A DNA stretch of 64,000 bases, taken from BOG-1184 sp049514575. Lineage in GTDB: Bacteria; Fibrobacterota; Chitinivibrionia; Chitinivibrionales; Chitinispirillaceae. Shown here piece after piece: positions 17,165 through 25,749 of the stretch. The DNA lies in NCBI GenBank assembly GCA_049514575.1, contig JBEKUX010000009.1:1-64000 (forward strand), in the 5' to 3' direction. A program made the position numbers and the translations under genes. The stretch's first letter is position 1. Each line of letters opens with the position of its first letter. The notes beneath the pieces are model-generated. The model saw only the letters and a program-made list of their open reading frames with translations, did no database searches and was not told where the DNA came from.

Positions 17165-17595
17165 TACCATAACCATAAAATACATAAAACAAATATTTGG
17201 GATGGCTGAGCCAGATAGAAAGGAAAATGTTTTTCCATTAGCTAAAGGCACCCGATTGGGTGTGGGGTGGGCAACATTGTGCTGAACCAGACGTCGTTTG
17301 ACCCCCACCCTCAAGCTTTAGTGGCGTTGAAATCAAAATAAAGATTTTATGTTTTAACTTAACGATACTTGCGGGTACGGGTAACCGATGCTTTAAATCT
17401 GCCTGCCTCACGTAAAAAACGATTTTTCTTTAACCGAAACAAAGCTTGTGGGTGCGGGTTAACGAATGCTCATGCCTGCACGGACGGTGCCCACCCGACA
17501 CCCTCCCCAAGAGCCTTTAGCAAAAGAAAAAATAACCTAAACATTATATATAGAGATCGGGGCACGCCCGGAAGATAATAGTGAAATTATAGGTA
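17165..17595. other. 431-base gap full of short repeats
   Basis: Lies between the start of the penicillin-binding protein gene and the end of the phosphatidyltransferase gene. It contains an R1 start block GGGATGGCTGAGCC (17200-17213); an imperfect inverted pair, GCTAAAGGC... (17241-17273) against ...GCCTTTAGC (17488-17521); and a direct repeat of about 35 bases (17368-17406 and 17445-17479; both begin CTTG.GGGT.CGGGT). No gene is supported. The promoter of the downstream minus-strand cluster should be in it but no clear boxes are seen. Confidence 0.6.
17241..17521. repeat. imperfect inverted repeat pair enclosing a direct repeat
   Basis: Left arm 17241-17273 (GCTAAAGGCACCCGATTGGG and on to GTGGGGTGGGC). 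The reverse complement of the right arm 17488-17521 reads GCTAAAGGCTCTTGGGGAGG and on to GTCGGGTGGGC. The space between the arms holds the two direct repeat copies at 17368-17406 and 17445-17479. The arrangement looks like a small non-coding mobile or folded element of about 280 bases. Confidence 0.5.
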
Positions 17596-18192
17596 TTATT
17601 TTTTCACTTCCACCATCTTTTTTATCATCCCCACATTGGGAATCACATAATCTGCCACCGAGAGCAGGGTGAAAATTGCCGGGATCACCATGACCCAGAA
17701 ACCGGGGTGAAATCCCCACAGCCGCATCGGCATCCAAGGCACATGATACATCTGCAACGCAACGACGATTAAGACGCCGAACGTCCCCATACCCTGAAGC
17801 ACCGCTTTCATTTTTCCGGATGGCCGAGCGGCAAGCACAAACCCGCCCGAAGCGCAGATGATACGGAGCAGCTGCAGAAACGCGTCGCGGTAGAAAAAAA
17901 CGAGGTACAGCCACCAGGGAATGATGCCGGCGACCATGAATGAAATGAACATGGTCTGGCGTGAAAGGCTGTCCGCCACCGGATCGAACACTTTGCCGAA
18001 ATCCGTGACCTGGTGCCGCGCCCGGGCAACGCGTCCGTCAATCATGTCCGTGATTTCGATCAGCAGGGCGAGCGCTGCGCAGATCCATATCCATGCAACG
18101 GTATGCGCGTGCGTAAATCCGGTGATGAAAAACAGGGCGAACACCGGCGCAATGATGACGCGAGCAAGGGTTATCACGATTGCAGGATTCAT
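17596..18192 (-). CDS. CDP-alcohol phosphatidyltransferase
   Basis: 198 residues, mostly membrane helices. The signature D-x2-D-G-x2-A-R-x8-G-x3-D-x3-D is complete in two parts, DMIDGRVARAR and FGKVFDPVAD. Enzymes of this family move a phosphatidyl group from CDP-diacylglycerol to an alcohol such as glycerol-3-phosphate (PgsA); the glycerol phosphate type is the likeliest from length but is not proven. The ATG at 18192 has GGAG eight bases upstream and is preferred over a TTG at 18210. Confidence 0.88.
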   Translation of the reverse strand: MNPAIVITLARVIIAPVFALFFITGFTHAHTVAWIWICAALALLIEITDMIDGRVARARHQVTDFGKVFDPVADSLSRQTMFISFMVAGIIPWWLYLVFFYRDAFLQLLRIICASGGFVLAARPSGKMKAVLQGMGTFGVLIVVALQMYHVPWMPMRLWGFHPGFWVMVIPAIFTLLSVADYVIPNVGMIKKMVEVKK

Positions 18193-18304
18193 TTTTTCTG
18201 CTCCAGCCAACAGGAAAATTGCTTCTGCCTTGCATAAAACACAATCAAAATATGGCCGGACGCCGGAAGCATCTTGTCGGCAGGGATTTAATTATTTTCA
18301 TGCT

Positions 18305-18535
18305 ATGCGAAACGGGGCTTTTCCCATGCGTTCATCGATAACGGTTCCCTTCCGGTTCCTGTTTTTCACCGTAACGATGGCGGTTAAAATCATCGGGTTT
18401 ATTATCGGCTTCGGTTTCCGGGCATTACGCTTTGCTGCGGGCCGCTCTTTTGCACTCCTTTTTGCCGCAGCCATCGGGCTGTTTCTGGGCCGTAAACTGT
18501 TTTCTGAAAAAAGAGATAAGCGTCATCTTCCCTGA
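18305..18535 (+). CDS. possible small membrane protein
   Basis: A 69-76 residue frame (ATG at 18305 or 18326) between a divergent and a convergent minus-strand gene. It has two hydrophobic stretches separated by a basic turn, FRFLFFTVTMAVKIIGFIIG and FALLFAAAIGLFLG, and a basic C-terminal tail (SEKRDKRHLP), which is typical for a membrane hairpin peptide. No ribosome site is strong. No family recognised. It fills the only otherwise empty stretch here, so it is kept at low confidence. Confidence 0.4.
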   Translation: MRNGAFPMRSSITVPFRFLFFTVTMAVKIIGFIIGFGFRALRFAAGRSFALLFAAAIGLFLGRKLFSEKRDKRHLP

Positions 18536-18540
18536 ATCCG

Positions 18541-18930
18541 TTATTTTTTCATCCCTGTGCCTTTCGTATCCGCAGCTTTTCCCGCCGTGTCCGGCGCCCC
18601 ACCGGTTTCGATCTTTTCCGCCGCTTGTCCCATCTTTTCAAGTTTTTTCAGGTATTTTTCCGGATTTTTCCTGAGTTTTGCAAGGCATCCCTCGCAGCAG
18701 ACATAGATCCTTTTCCCTTTGTAATCGACATAGAGGTTTTTGTCAATAGCGCCGCCCATGACAGGGCAGGTGGTCTGCGGTTTGAGCTGTTTTGTTTTTT
18801 CGACGCCAGCGACGCCGGCATTCGCTGTTGTTGCTTTTCCGGTGTCGGGCTGCCCGCTCTGTGCAAAAGCAATTGCTGCTGAAAACATTGCGACCGCGAA
18901 AGCTATAACAACTTTTCTCGAAAAATTCAT
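18541..18930 (-). CDS. exported TRASH/YHS-like metal-binding protein
   Basis: 129 residues: signal peptide (VVIAFAVAMFSAAIAFAQ), a linker, then a compact Cys motif TCPVMGGAI ... YVCCEGCLAKLRKNPEKYLK, the pattern of heavy-metal-binding YHS/TRASH-type domains with ligands C-x3-G and CCxxC. The tail is Ala/Gly/Thr-rich. It overlaps the end of cusA by four bases and is the last gene of the efflux operon, so it most likely binds copper or silver in the periplasm and delivers it to the pump. Confidence 0.8.
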   Translation of the reverse strand: MNFSRKVVIAFAVAMFSAAIAFAQSGQPDTGKATTANAGVAGVEKTKQLKPQTTCPVMGGAIDKNLYVDYKGKRIYVCCEGCLAKLRKNPEKYLKKLEKMGQAAEKIETGGAPDTAGKAADTKGTGMKK

Positions 18931-21900
18931 ACTGCCTCCTGTTGTTGAGATTTATGGCGAATGTACTTTTTTTTCCAAAGGTAATATATCGCCGGAAATA
19001 CCAGCAGTTCCATGATCACCGACGTAGACACTCCTCCCACCATGGGTGCGGCAATGCGTTTCATGACATCGGAACCGGTACCTGTGCTCCACATGATGGG
19101 CAGCAAACCCGCCATGATCACCGATGCGGTCATGATTTTGGGCCGTACGCGCTTGACCGCCCCGTGGTCGATGGCGGCCTTGAGGTCTTTAAGCGAATTG
19201 AGAAGACCACGGCTCCTGGCCGCTTCGTATGCCTGATCGAGATATAAGAGCATAACTACCCCGGTCTCGGCACTGAGTCCTGCAAGCGCAATGATCCCGA
19301 CCCACACCGCCAAGCTCATGTTGAAGCCGAGGAGATACAAATACCACACGGTGCCGACAAGAGAGAATGGCACGGCCAGAAGGATGATCGACGTTTTAAT
19401 AATCGATTTCGTATTAAGAAAAAGGATGATGAATATGATGAACAGTGTCATGGGAATGACCACCATGAGCCGCTTCTGGCTGCGCTGCATGAACTCGTAT
19501 TCGCCGCTCCAGATGATGCTGTAGCCGGTCGGGAGCTTGACCTTCGCAGCCACTGTTTTTTGCGCCTGACGAATGTAGCTGCCCATGTCGGTCCCCCGCA
19601 TGTCCACAAACACCCAAGCCGAAGGCCTACTGTCTTCGCTGCGGATCACCATGGGTCCCTTGTTGATCTCGAAATCTGCCACCTGACCGAGCGGCACCTG
19701 CTGACTACCCATTACAGTCTGTGGACCACCCATACCAGCCGGCTGACCACTACCTCCCTTTCCGGTGACGAGCACGTGCTTGAGCGCCTCGATATTGTCG
19801 CGCAGCTCCCGGCTGTACCGCAAGTTCACCGTATAGCGTTCGAGCCCTTCGACGGTCGTCGTGATACTCATGCCGCCGAGCGCGGTCTGGATGACCGACT
19901 GGATATCATTGACGTTGAGACCATAGCGCCCGGCTTTGAACCGGTTGATCTTGATGTCAAGGTAGTTGCCGCCCACGGCGCGCTCCGCGAACGCCGAGGT
20001 CGTGTACGGCGCCGCGCGCACGGCGGCCTCCACCTCCTTGCCGAGGATTTGCAGTGTGTCAAGATTCGGGCCGGATATTTTTATGCCGACCGGCGTCTTG
20101 ATGCCGGTGGAGAGCATGTCGGTGCGCGTTTTGATGGGCATGGTCCAAGCGTTGGTGAGTCCGGGGAATTTTATCGTCTCATCAAGCTGTTGTACGAGTT
20201 TTTCGGGCGTCATGCCCGGCCGCCACTCTTTTTCCGGCTTGAGCATGATGATGGTTTCCAGCATGTCGAGACCTGCGGGGTCGGTCGCGGTCTCTGCCCG
20301 GCCCGCCTTGCCGAACACGCGCTCGACTTCCGGAAACGTACGAATGATCCTGTCAGTCTGTTGAAGGATCTCTTTCGCCTTGGTGATGGAAACGCCGGGC
20401 AGCGTCGTGGGCATGTAAAGCAGGTCGCCCTCGTAGAGCGGCGGCATGAACTCGGAACCGAGTTTCGTGAAGGGAAGCACCGTAACGGCCACGATGACAA
20501 TGGCGGAGACGATCACCGTTTTCGGCCATCGAACGACAAAGTTGACTATGGGGTGATACATGGAAATGAGGAACCGGTTAAGCGGGTTCGCGTTCTCTGG
20601 TCGTATTTTCCCGCGCACGAAATACCCCATGAGCACCGGTACGATGGTGACGGCAAGTATCGCCGATGCGGCCATGGAATATGTTTTTGTAAAGGCTAAA
20701 GGTTTAAATAGGCGGCCTTCCTGCGCTTCGAGCGTAAAGATCGGGATAAACGAGACGGTGATGACGAGAAGCGACCAGAACAGTGGCGGCCCCACCTCCT
20801 TTGACGCCCGTAGAATTACCTCCCAGTGCGGCAACCGCTCCGCAGGGGGTTTTGCATTCTCCGCCTCGATGTGTTTGTGCGCATTTTCGATCATGATGAT
20901 GGCCGCATCCACCATAGCGCCGATGGCGATGGCGATGCCGCCGAGCGACATGATGTTGGCGTTGAGTCCCTGCATCCGCATCACATAGAAAGCCATGAGA
21001 ATCGCCGTCGGCAGGGTAAAAACCGCCACAAATGCGCTTCGAGCGTGAAAAAGGAATATGATGCAGACGAGCGCCACAATCAGGATCTCTTCGAACAACT
21101 TGTCGCGGAGGTTTGCAATGGCACGCTCGATGAGTGCCGAGCGGTCGTATGTCGGAACGATCTGCACATCAGGCGGCAGTCCGGCCTTGAGCACTTCGAT
21201 TTTCTTCTTCACGGCCTTGATGATTTTCTGCGCATTTTCGCCGAACCTGATGACCACGATGCCGCCCGCAACCTCTCCTTTTCCATCAAGATCGGCAAGC
21301 CCCCGCCTCATTTCGGGCCCCAGCGCCACATCGGCAATGTCACCGATGCGGACCGTAATGCCGCGCTGCATATCGGTCTTGACAGGGATGTTTTTTATAT
21401 CGTCGATGGATTTTATGTAGCCGAGACCCCTGATCATGAACTCCATTTCCGCCATTTCGATGACCTCTCCACCCACGTCAGCATTGGCGTTTTTTATCGC
21501 CATCTCGATGTCGCCTACCGGGATACCGTACGCCTGCAGTTTCGCCGGGTCAACGGTCACTTGGTACTGCTTGACAAACCCGCCGATACTCGCCACTTCT
21601 GATACGCCCTCGATGCTTGACAATCCATATTTCAGATACCAGTCCTGGTAGGAGCGCAGCTCCTGCAGCGAGCGCTTGGGCGAGGTGAGGGCGTATTCAT
21701 ACACCCAGCCAACGCCCGTGGCATCAGGCCCGAGCGTGGGCAACACCCCGACGGGCAAACGCTTCTGGGCATAGTTCAGGTACTCGAGTACGCGGCTGCG
21801 CGCCCAGTAAATGTCGGTGCCATCCTTGAAAATGACGTAAACGAGCGAGTAGCCGAAAAACGAATACCCGCGCACCACACGCGCCCCGGGGACCGACAAA

Positions 21901-22118
21901 AGGGACGTGGTCAGCGGATAGGTCACCTGGTCTTCGACGATGCGGGGCGACTGGCCTTCATATTCGGTATATACGATGACCTGTACATCAGAAAGATCCG
22001 GGATCGCGTCGACCGGTGTCGTCATGATCGCCCACACGCCGGCGCCGATAGCGAAGACCGTGAACATGATCACGAGAAGTTTGTTTTTAATTGACCATTC
22101 GATGAGTTTTTCAAGCAT
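18927..22118 (-). CDS. cusA: CusA/CzcA-family heavy-metal RND efflux pump
   Basis: 1063 residues, full length, with the two six-helix blocks and two periplasmic loops of a heavy-metal RND proton antiporter. Seen are the N-terminal MTTPVDAIPDLSDVQVI, the proton-relay helix with GAMVDAAIIMIENAHKH, and the methionines of the copper/silver path in LLYMPTTLPG and RTDMLSTGIKTPVGIKI, both of which match CusA more than CzcA. A Pro/Gly-rich insertion (SGQPAGMGGPQTVMGSQQ) lies in the second loop. It exports Cu(I)/Ag(I) with the adjacent CusB and TolC proteins. Substrate is inference. Confidence 0.9.
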   Translation of the reverse strand: MLEKLIEWSIKNKLLVIMFTVFAIGAGVWAIMTTPVDAIPDLSDVQVIVYTEYEGQSPRIVEDQVTYPLTTSLLSVPGARVVRGYSFFGYSLVYVIFKDGTDIYWARSRVLEYLNYAQKRLPVGVLPTLGPDATGVGWVYEYALTSPKRSLQELRSYQDWYLKYGLSSIEGVSEVASIGGFVKQYQVTVDPAKLQAYGIPVGDIEMAIKNANADVGGEVIEMAEMEFMIRGLGYIKSIDDIKNIPVKTDMQRGITVRIGDIADVALGPEMRRGLADLDGKGEVAGGIVVIRFGENAQKIIKAVKKKIEVLKAGLPPDVQIVPTYDRSALIERAIANLRDKLFEEILIVALVCIIFLFHARSAFVAVFTLPTAILMAFYVMRMQGLNANIMSLGGIAIAIGAMVDAAIIMIENAHKHIEAENAKPPAERLPHWEVILRASKEVGPPLFWSLLVITVSFIPIFTLEAQEGRLFKPLAFTKTYSMAASAILAVTIVPVLMGYFVRGKIRPENANPLNRFLISMYHPIVNFVVRWPKTVIVSAIVIVAVTVLPFTKLGSEFMPPLYEGDLLYMPTTLPGVSITKAKEILQQTDRIIRTFPEVERVFGKAGRAETATDPAGLDMLETIIMLKPEKEWRPGMTPEKLVQQLDETIKFPGLTNAWTMPIKTRTDMLSTGIKTPVGIKISGPNLDTLQILGKEVEAAVRAAPYTTSAFAERAVGGNYLDIKINRFKAGRYGLNVNDIQSVIQTALGGMSITTTVEGLERYTVNLRYSRELRDNIEALKHVLVTGKGGSGQPAGMGGPQTVMGSQQVPLGQVADFEINKGPMVIRSEDSRPSAWVFVDMRGTDMGSYIRQAQKTVAAKVKLPTGYSIIWSGEYEFMQRSQKRLMVVIPMTLFIIFIILFLNTKSIIKTSIILLAVPFSLVGTVWYLYLLGFNMSLAVWVGIIALAGLSAETGVVMLLYLDQAYEAARSRGLLNSLKDLKAAIDHGAVKRVRPKIMTASVIMAGLLPIMWSTGTGSDVMKRIAAPMVGGVSTSVIMELLVFPAIYYLWKKKYIRHKSQQQEAV

Positions 22119-22145
22119 AAAAAATTCCTAACGAGATCATTGTTT

Positions 22146-23660
22146 TTATTTACCCATATCCATTCCCGGCATGTTCATCTGCCCGGAATCGCTTCCATTC
22201 TGCGTCGAAGGCATGGCTGGTTTCTCTTCCTGCTGCGCTTGCCCGGACACGGACATCGGCGTCTCCGTGCCGCTCATCTGCCCTATAGCCGCTTTCAAAT
22301 TCGACTCGGAGTCGATGAGAAACTGCGATGAGGTCACGACGGTCTGGCCTTCGTGGAGGCCTGCCAGGATCTGGACATATCCTTCGGCGCTCATGCCGAG
22401 CTTTACCTCCTGAGGCTTGAAATAGCCGTTGCCAAGCGAAACGATGACGATGTTCCGCTGTCCGGTATGGATAACCGCCTGCTGCGAAACGGAAAGCACG
22501 TTTCGCGAAAGGGGCGATTGTACCGTCACGTTCGCAAACATCTGCGGTTTAAGCTGCAAATCCGCAGTGTTGCGGACAGCGATACGGACGGCCGCGGTTT
22601 TGGTCGATGCGTCGAGCACCGGCGAAATAAACTGGACCTTGCCCCTGAACGTCCTGCCGTCAATAGACGGCACGTCGATCGTCGCCTCAGTCCCGATTTT
22701 AACATAAGGCAGGTCCTCCTGGTAGACATTGGCTATGGCCCATACCTCCGAGAGGTCGGCGACTTTATAGAGCTCCATGCCGGGCATGACGTTCTGGCCG
22801 GACACCACCATTTTCTCAAGCACCACGCCGTCTGAGGGCGCAAAAATGGTCATGGTGCGCTTCGCCGTACCCCGGTCCTCAAGCGCCGCCAGTTCGCTTT
22901 CGGGAATGTCCCAGTTTAAAAGACGCCGTTTGCTGCTTTCGACAAGGTCTGCCGCGCCTTTGCGCGCATTGTCCGAAGTGCCCTCAGGCAGATTTTTCAG
23001 GTAACGTACCGCCTGCAGATACTCATCCTGCGTACTGACAAGGTCCGGGCTGTAGATCTCTAAAAGCGGCTGTCCCTTTTTCACGGTCTGGCCGGTATAA
23101 TCGATATAGAGCTTTTCGATCCACCCCATGATCTTGGTGTTGACGATGCTTATTGCTCTCTCGTTAAGGTCGATATTGGCGGATACATGGATCTCCTTTT
23201 TCAGGTCGCGCGCGGCAACCGTCTCGGTCGTCACGCCCATGTCCTGTATCGTAGTCGGGTCGATTTTTACCACTCCCGCTTCACCTCCCGCCTCGTCTTC
23301 ATACACCGGCACAAGATCCATGCCGTCCGGCGCCTTACCGGGCTTGTCCGAGACATGCGAAGGGTTCATGGCATCGCGATAATAAAGAACCTTGCGTTCC
23401 TTTTTGCTCTCCGAGCTTCCCGCCGGGCCCTCTGTCGCTGCCGGAGCATTGACCGGCACGAGCTTCATCCCGCAAATGGGACAGTCCCCGGGTTTGTCCG
23501 ACAGGTAATTCGGGTGCATAGGACAATGGTAGATTTGCTTCTGGGAAGAAATTCGGTTCCCTTTATTTACCTTATGACAAGAAATAAGCACCGATGGCAC
23601 ACCGGCAAGCGCAAGTGCGCTGAGCAGGGTAATGACGATTGTCTTGTTTAACCGAATCAT
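22146..23660 (-). CDS. cusB: CusB-type periplasmic adaptor with metal-binding N-terminus
   Basis: 504 residues. After the N-terminal signal/anchor comes a heavy-metal-binding domain, YHCPMHPNYLSDKPGDCPIC, followed by GMKLVPV, then a second, degenerate copy (YYRDAMNPSHVSDKPG then DGMDLVPVYED) that lost both Cys residues of the CPIC motif. A membrane-fusion (HlyD/CusB) body follows: barrel-sandwich, alpha hairpin and beta-barrel. The tail is Met-rich (GQMNMPGMDMGK). The start overlaps the TolC stop by four bases. It links CusA to the outer-membrane channel and hands over metal ions. Confidence 0.9.
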   Translation of the reverse strand: MIRLNKTIVITLLSALALAGVPSVLISCHKVNKGNRISSQKQIYHCPMHPNYLSDKPGDCPICGMKLVPVNAPAATEGPAGSSESKKERKVLYYRDAMNPSHVSDKPGKAPDGMDLVPVYEDEAGGEAGVVKIDPTTIQDMGVTTETVAARDLKKEIHVSANIDLNERAISIVNTKIMGWIEKLYIDYTGQTVKKGQPLLEIYSPDLVSTQDEYLQAVRYLKNLPEGTSDNARKGAADLVESSKRRLLNWDIPESELAALEDRGTAKRTMTIFAPSDGVVLEKMVVSGQNVMPGMELYKVADLSEVWAIANVYQEDLPYVKIGTEATIDVPSIDGRTFRGKVQFISPVLDASTKTAAVRIAVRNTADLQLKPQMFANVTVQSPLSRNVLSVSQQAVIHTGQRNIVIVSLGNGYFKPQEVKLGMSAEGYVQILAGLHEGQTVVTSSQFLIDSESNLKAAIGQMSGTETPMSVSGQAQQEEKPAMPSTQNGSDSGQMNMPGMDMGK

Positions 23661-25006
23661 TGACGACCTCCTGAAAGCGATTGTCCAATTTCCTCCATGC
23701 TCAGCCCCACCGCGCGTTCGAGCTGCGCCTGGCTGGCGAGCAGATTCATAACAGCCATGTGATAATCAAGTTTTGCCATGAGCAGCATGCGCTGCGCGTC
23801 GAGGAGCATCAAAAAATCCTGTTTTCCGGTCTGGTAAGCCGCTATAACGGATTGCAGCGTCTGCGTCGCCTGGGGAATAATGGTCTGACGGATTATTTGA
23901 ATCTGCGCCTGGTTGCTTTCCACTTTCGCGACAGCGTCTCGGACCTGTGATGCAACCATATTGCGCATGGCGTTATAATCTTGCGTCGATTGCGACACCA
24001 GCGCTTCTGAGCTTCTAGCGCCGGCCGAAGTTTTATTCAGCGACCAAGGTGCGACCGGGATGGAAAGTCCGACCATGAGTGCCCAGTCATCCGGAAGGTC
24101 CGTCATCTGCTTATAGGTTCCCCGCACCATGAAATCAGGATAAAACTCTTTTTTCGTTGCCTTGAGTTCGGCCTGCTGCATTGCGGTATTGAGTTTCATG
24201 GATGCAAGCTCGGGTCTGTTCACCTCGGCAAGCGACATGATAGTATCTATAATCAATTGTAGAGACGGAGGCCGGATTTCCGGCAGCAATGGGACCACCG
24301 CATCCATCGGTTTATTACGAAGCGCATTTAACATGGCGATTGCCGAAATACGGTTCTGCTCCAGATCGATGCTGTCCTTGGTGATTAAAGATATCTCGGT
24401 TTGGGCGCGGAGGATATCGGATAGCGTCCCCATTCCTACTTCATATTGCTTCCGCGCGATCGCCTCGAAATTTTTCAGCAAATTACATTTCTCAAGAAGT
24501 ATCTCTTTCCTGCGGTCGATAAGGTAGAGTTCATAAAAGACCGTCTTTACGTCGCGGACCAAATCATCGGCAAGAGTCTTTTTGTCCGCATCCAGCATTT
24601 CCGAACGCTTCTTTTCGGCGCTTGACATCGCAGATAGTTTGCCCGGGAAAGGCAGCATCTGCTGTAATGAATAGTCGATCTCCATTTGGTTCTTCAGCGG
24701 GTTAGGAAATGATGTAACGGGGGCCTGATAGAATTCAACGCCCACCTGCGGCGGATCAAGGCTCCTTTTTGCTGCGGACGATGCCGAGGCTGCGGCGACC
24801 TTATACCCCGCGGCCTTGAGCGAGGGATTGCCGGAGAGCGCCTCCTGAAGCAGCCCGTGCAATTGCGCATCAAAAATCTGCTGGTTTGCAACGCTGTCGA
24901 TCTGAGCGGAAGCAGTGGAAAAAATGCAGAGCATGATTCCGGCAATAAGCGACAACGCTTTTGGCAAACCGTCGACACCTTTTTTGGTTTTTCGAGCATT
25001 ATTCAT
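23657..25006 (-). CDS. TolC-family outer-membrane efflux protein
   Basis: 449 residues from the ATG at 25006, which has AAAGGCG upstream; a longer upstream frame has no ribosome site. Signal peptide (LSLIAGIMLCIFSTASAQ), then two repeats of the outer-membrane efflux protein domain, with long coiled helices such as EVGMGTLSDILRAQTEISLI and ALLLDAQR-like MLLDAQRMLLMAKLDYH. It forms the exit duct of the CusCBA-like pump. Gene order on the minus strand is Cys-rich protein, TolC, CusB, CusA, YHS-like protein. Confidence 0.88.
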   Translation of the reverse strand: MNNARKTKKGVDGLPKALSLIAGIMLCIFSTASAQIDSVANQQIFDAQLHGLLQEALSGNPSLKAAGYKVAAASASSAAKRSLDPPQVGVEFYQAPVTSFPNPLKNQMEIDYSLQQMLPFPGKLSAMSSAEKKRSEMLDADKKTLADDLVRDVKTVFYELYLIDRRKEILLEKCNLLKNFEAIARKQYEVGMGTLSDILRAQTEISLITKDSIDLEQNRISAIAMLNALRNKPMDAVVPLLPEIRPPSLQLIIDTIMSLAEVNRPELASMKLNTAMQQAELKATKKEFYPDFMVRGTYKQMTDLPDDWALMVGLSIPVAPWSLNKTSAGARSSEALVSQSTQDYNAMRNMVASQVRDAVAKVESNQAQIQIIRQTIIPQATQTLQSVIAAYQTGKQDFLMLLDAQRMLLMAKLDYHMAVMNLLASQAQLERAVGLSMEEIGQSLSGGRQ

Positions 25007-25163
25007 ATGAAACGCCTTTATTTCTAATGGTAGAAATGTCCAAACAAGACTTTTAGCCTCTTCGCATAACAATATAGTAATAATGTAATTGTACGACTTT
25101 AAATAGAGCAATTATCATTCCAGATAAAGCTTTATAAATAAGCCTAAATCGCAAAAGAAGGAT

Positions 25164-25574
25164 TTAAATGCGAAGCGGACAGAATACGCGGGAACAAGAA
25201 ATCGGTATAGGCGGCGGTGTCGCAGAAATTGAGGTTCGCATGTAATTAAAGCCCTGCCAGGGCATTACAGCATGGACTGCAAATAAAAAACAAATCGACT
25301 TTAAGGTAGTATTCTCAGTAACAGAAACGGCTGTTTCGTGCCGCGCCGGCGCAGCCGGCATTGTACAATTACAAGGCAAAGTGCTTAAAGGAACGTTTTT
25401 CTGCGGTATTTGACCGGGTTTATCCGGGACATTGTGTGAACAGCAGCAGCATTTGTGCGAACCGCTCATGCAGCAGGAACAGTGCGTTGCCTTTGCGCTC
25501 CGGCACTGCGGCGCGGCAAATGCAGCACCCTGCATCATGAACAAGCATATAAGAAATGTCGATATGATACGCAT
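25164..25574 (-). CDS. exported Cys-rich protein heading the metal-efflux operon
   Basis: 136 residues from the ATG at 25574 (AGGT upstream); a TTG six codons earlier is less likely. Signal peptide (MRIISTFLICLFMMQGAAFA), then THCSCCMSGSHKCCCCSH, a run of eight Cys and three His within 20 residues that would bind Cu(I) or Zn, followed by NCTMPAAPARHET and a second hydrophobic segment near residue 95-115. It sits 157 bases upstream of the TolC gene, same strand. No family name is certain; a metal sensor, chaperone or scavenger role is inferred from the Cys cluster and context. Confidence 0.7.
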   Translation of the reverse strand: MRIISTFLICLFMMQGAAFAAPQCRSAKATHCSCCMSGSHKCCCCSHNVPDKPGQIPQKNVPLSTLPCNCTMPAAPARHETAVSVTENTTLKSICFLFAVHAVMPWQGFNYMRTSISATPPPIPISCSRVFCPLRI

Positions 25575-25749
25575 TTTTTTACCTATTATCAAATTTACAA
25601 TATAAATACGGAATATACAAGGGGTTTATTGCGAAAGAGAAAGGGAAAACTTTAATTTGTTCTTTATTTTTCCCCTTGATTGGCATTTTCCTCCTTATCC
25701 GTTATTTATATTCCTCCTTTACCAACACTCTTTTCAAAAAGGATCTTCA

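Noticed and set aside
17817..17832. R1-like block GGATGGCCGAGC inside the phosphatidyltransferase gene
   Set aside because: Encodes normal protein sequence (ARPSGK region) and lacks the closing block, so it is a chance match.
19560..20699. 379-residue plus-strand frame
   Set aside because: Antisense to cusA, rich in His and Arg as expected for a shadow frame.
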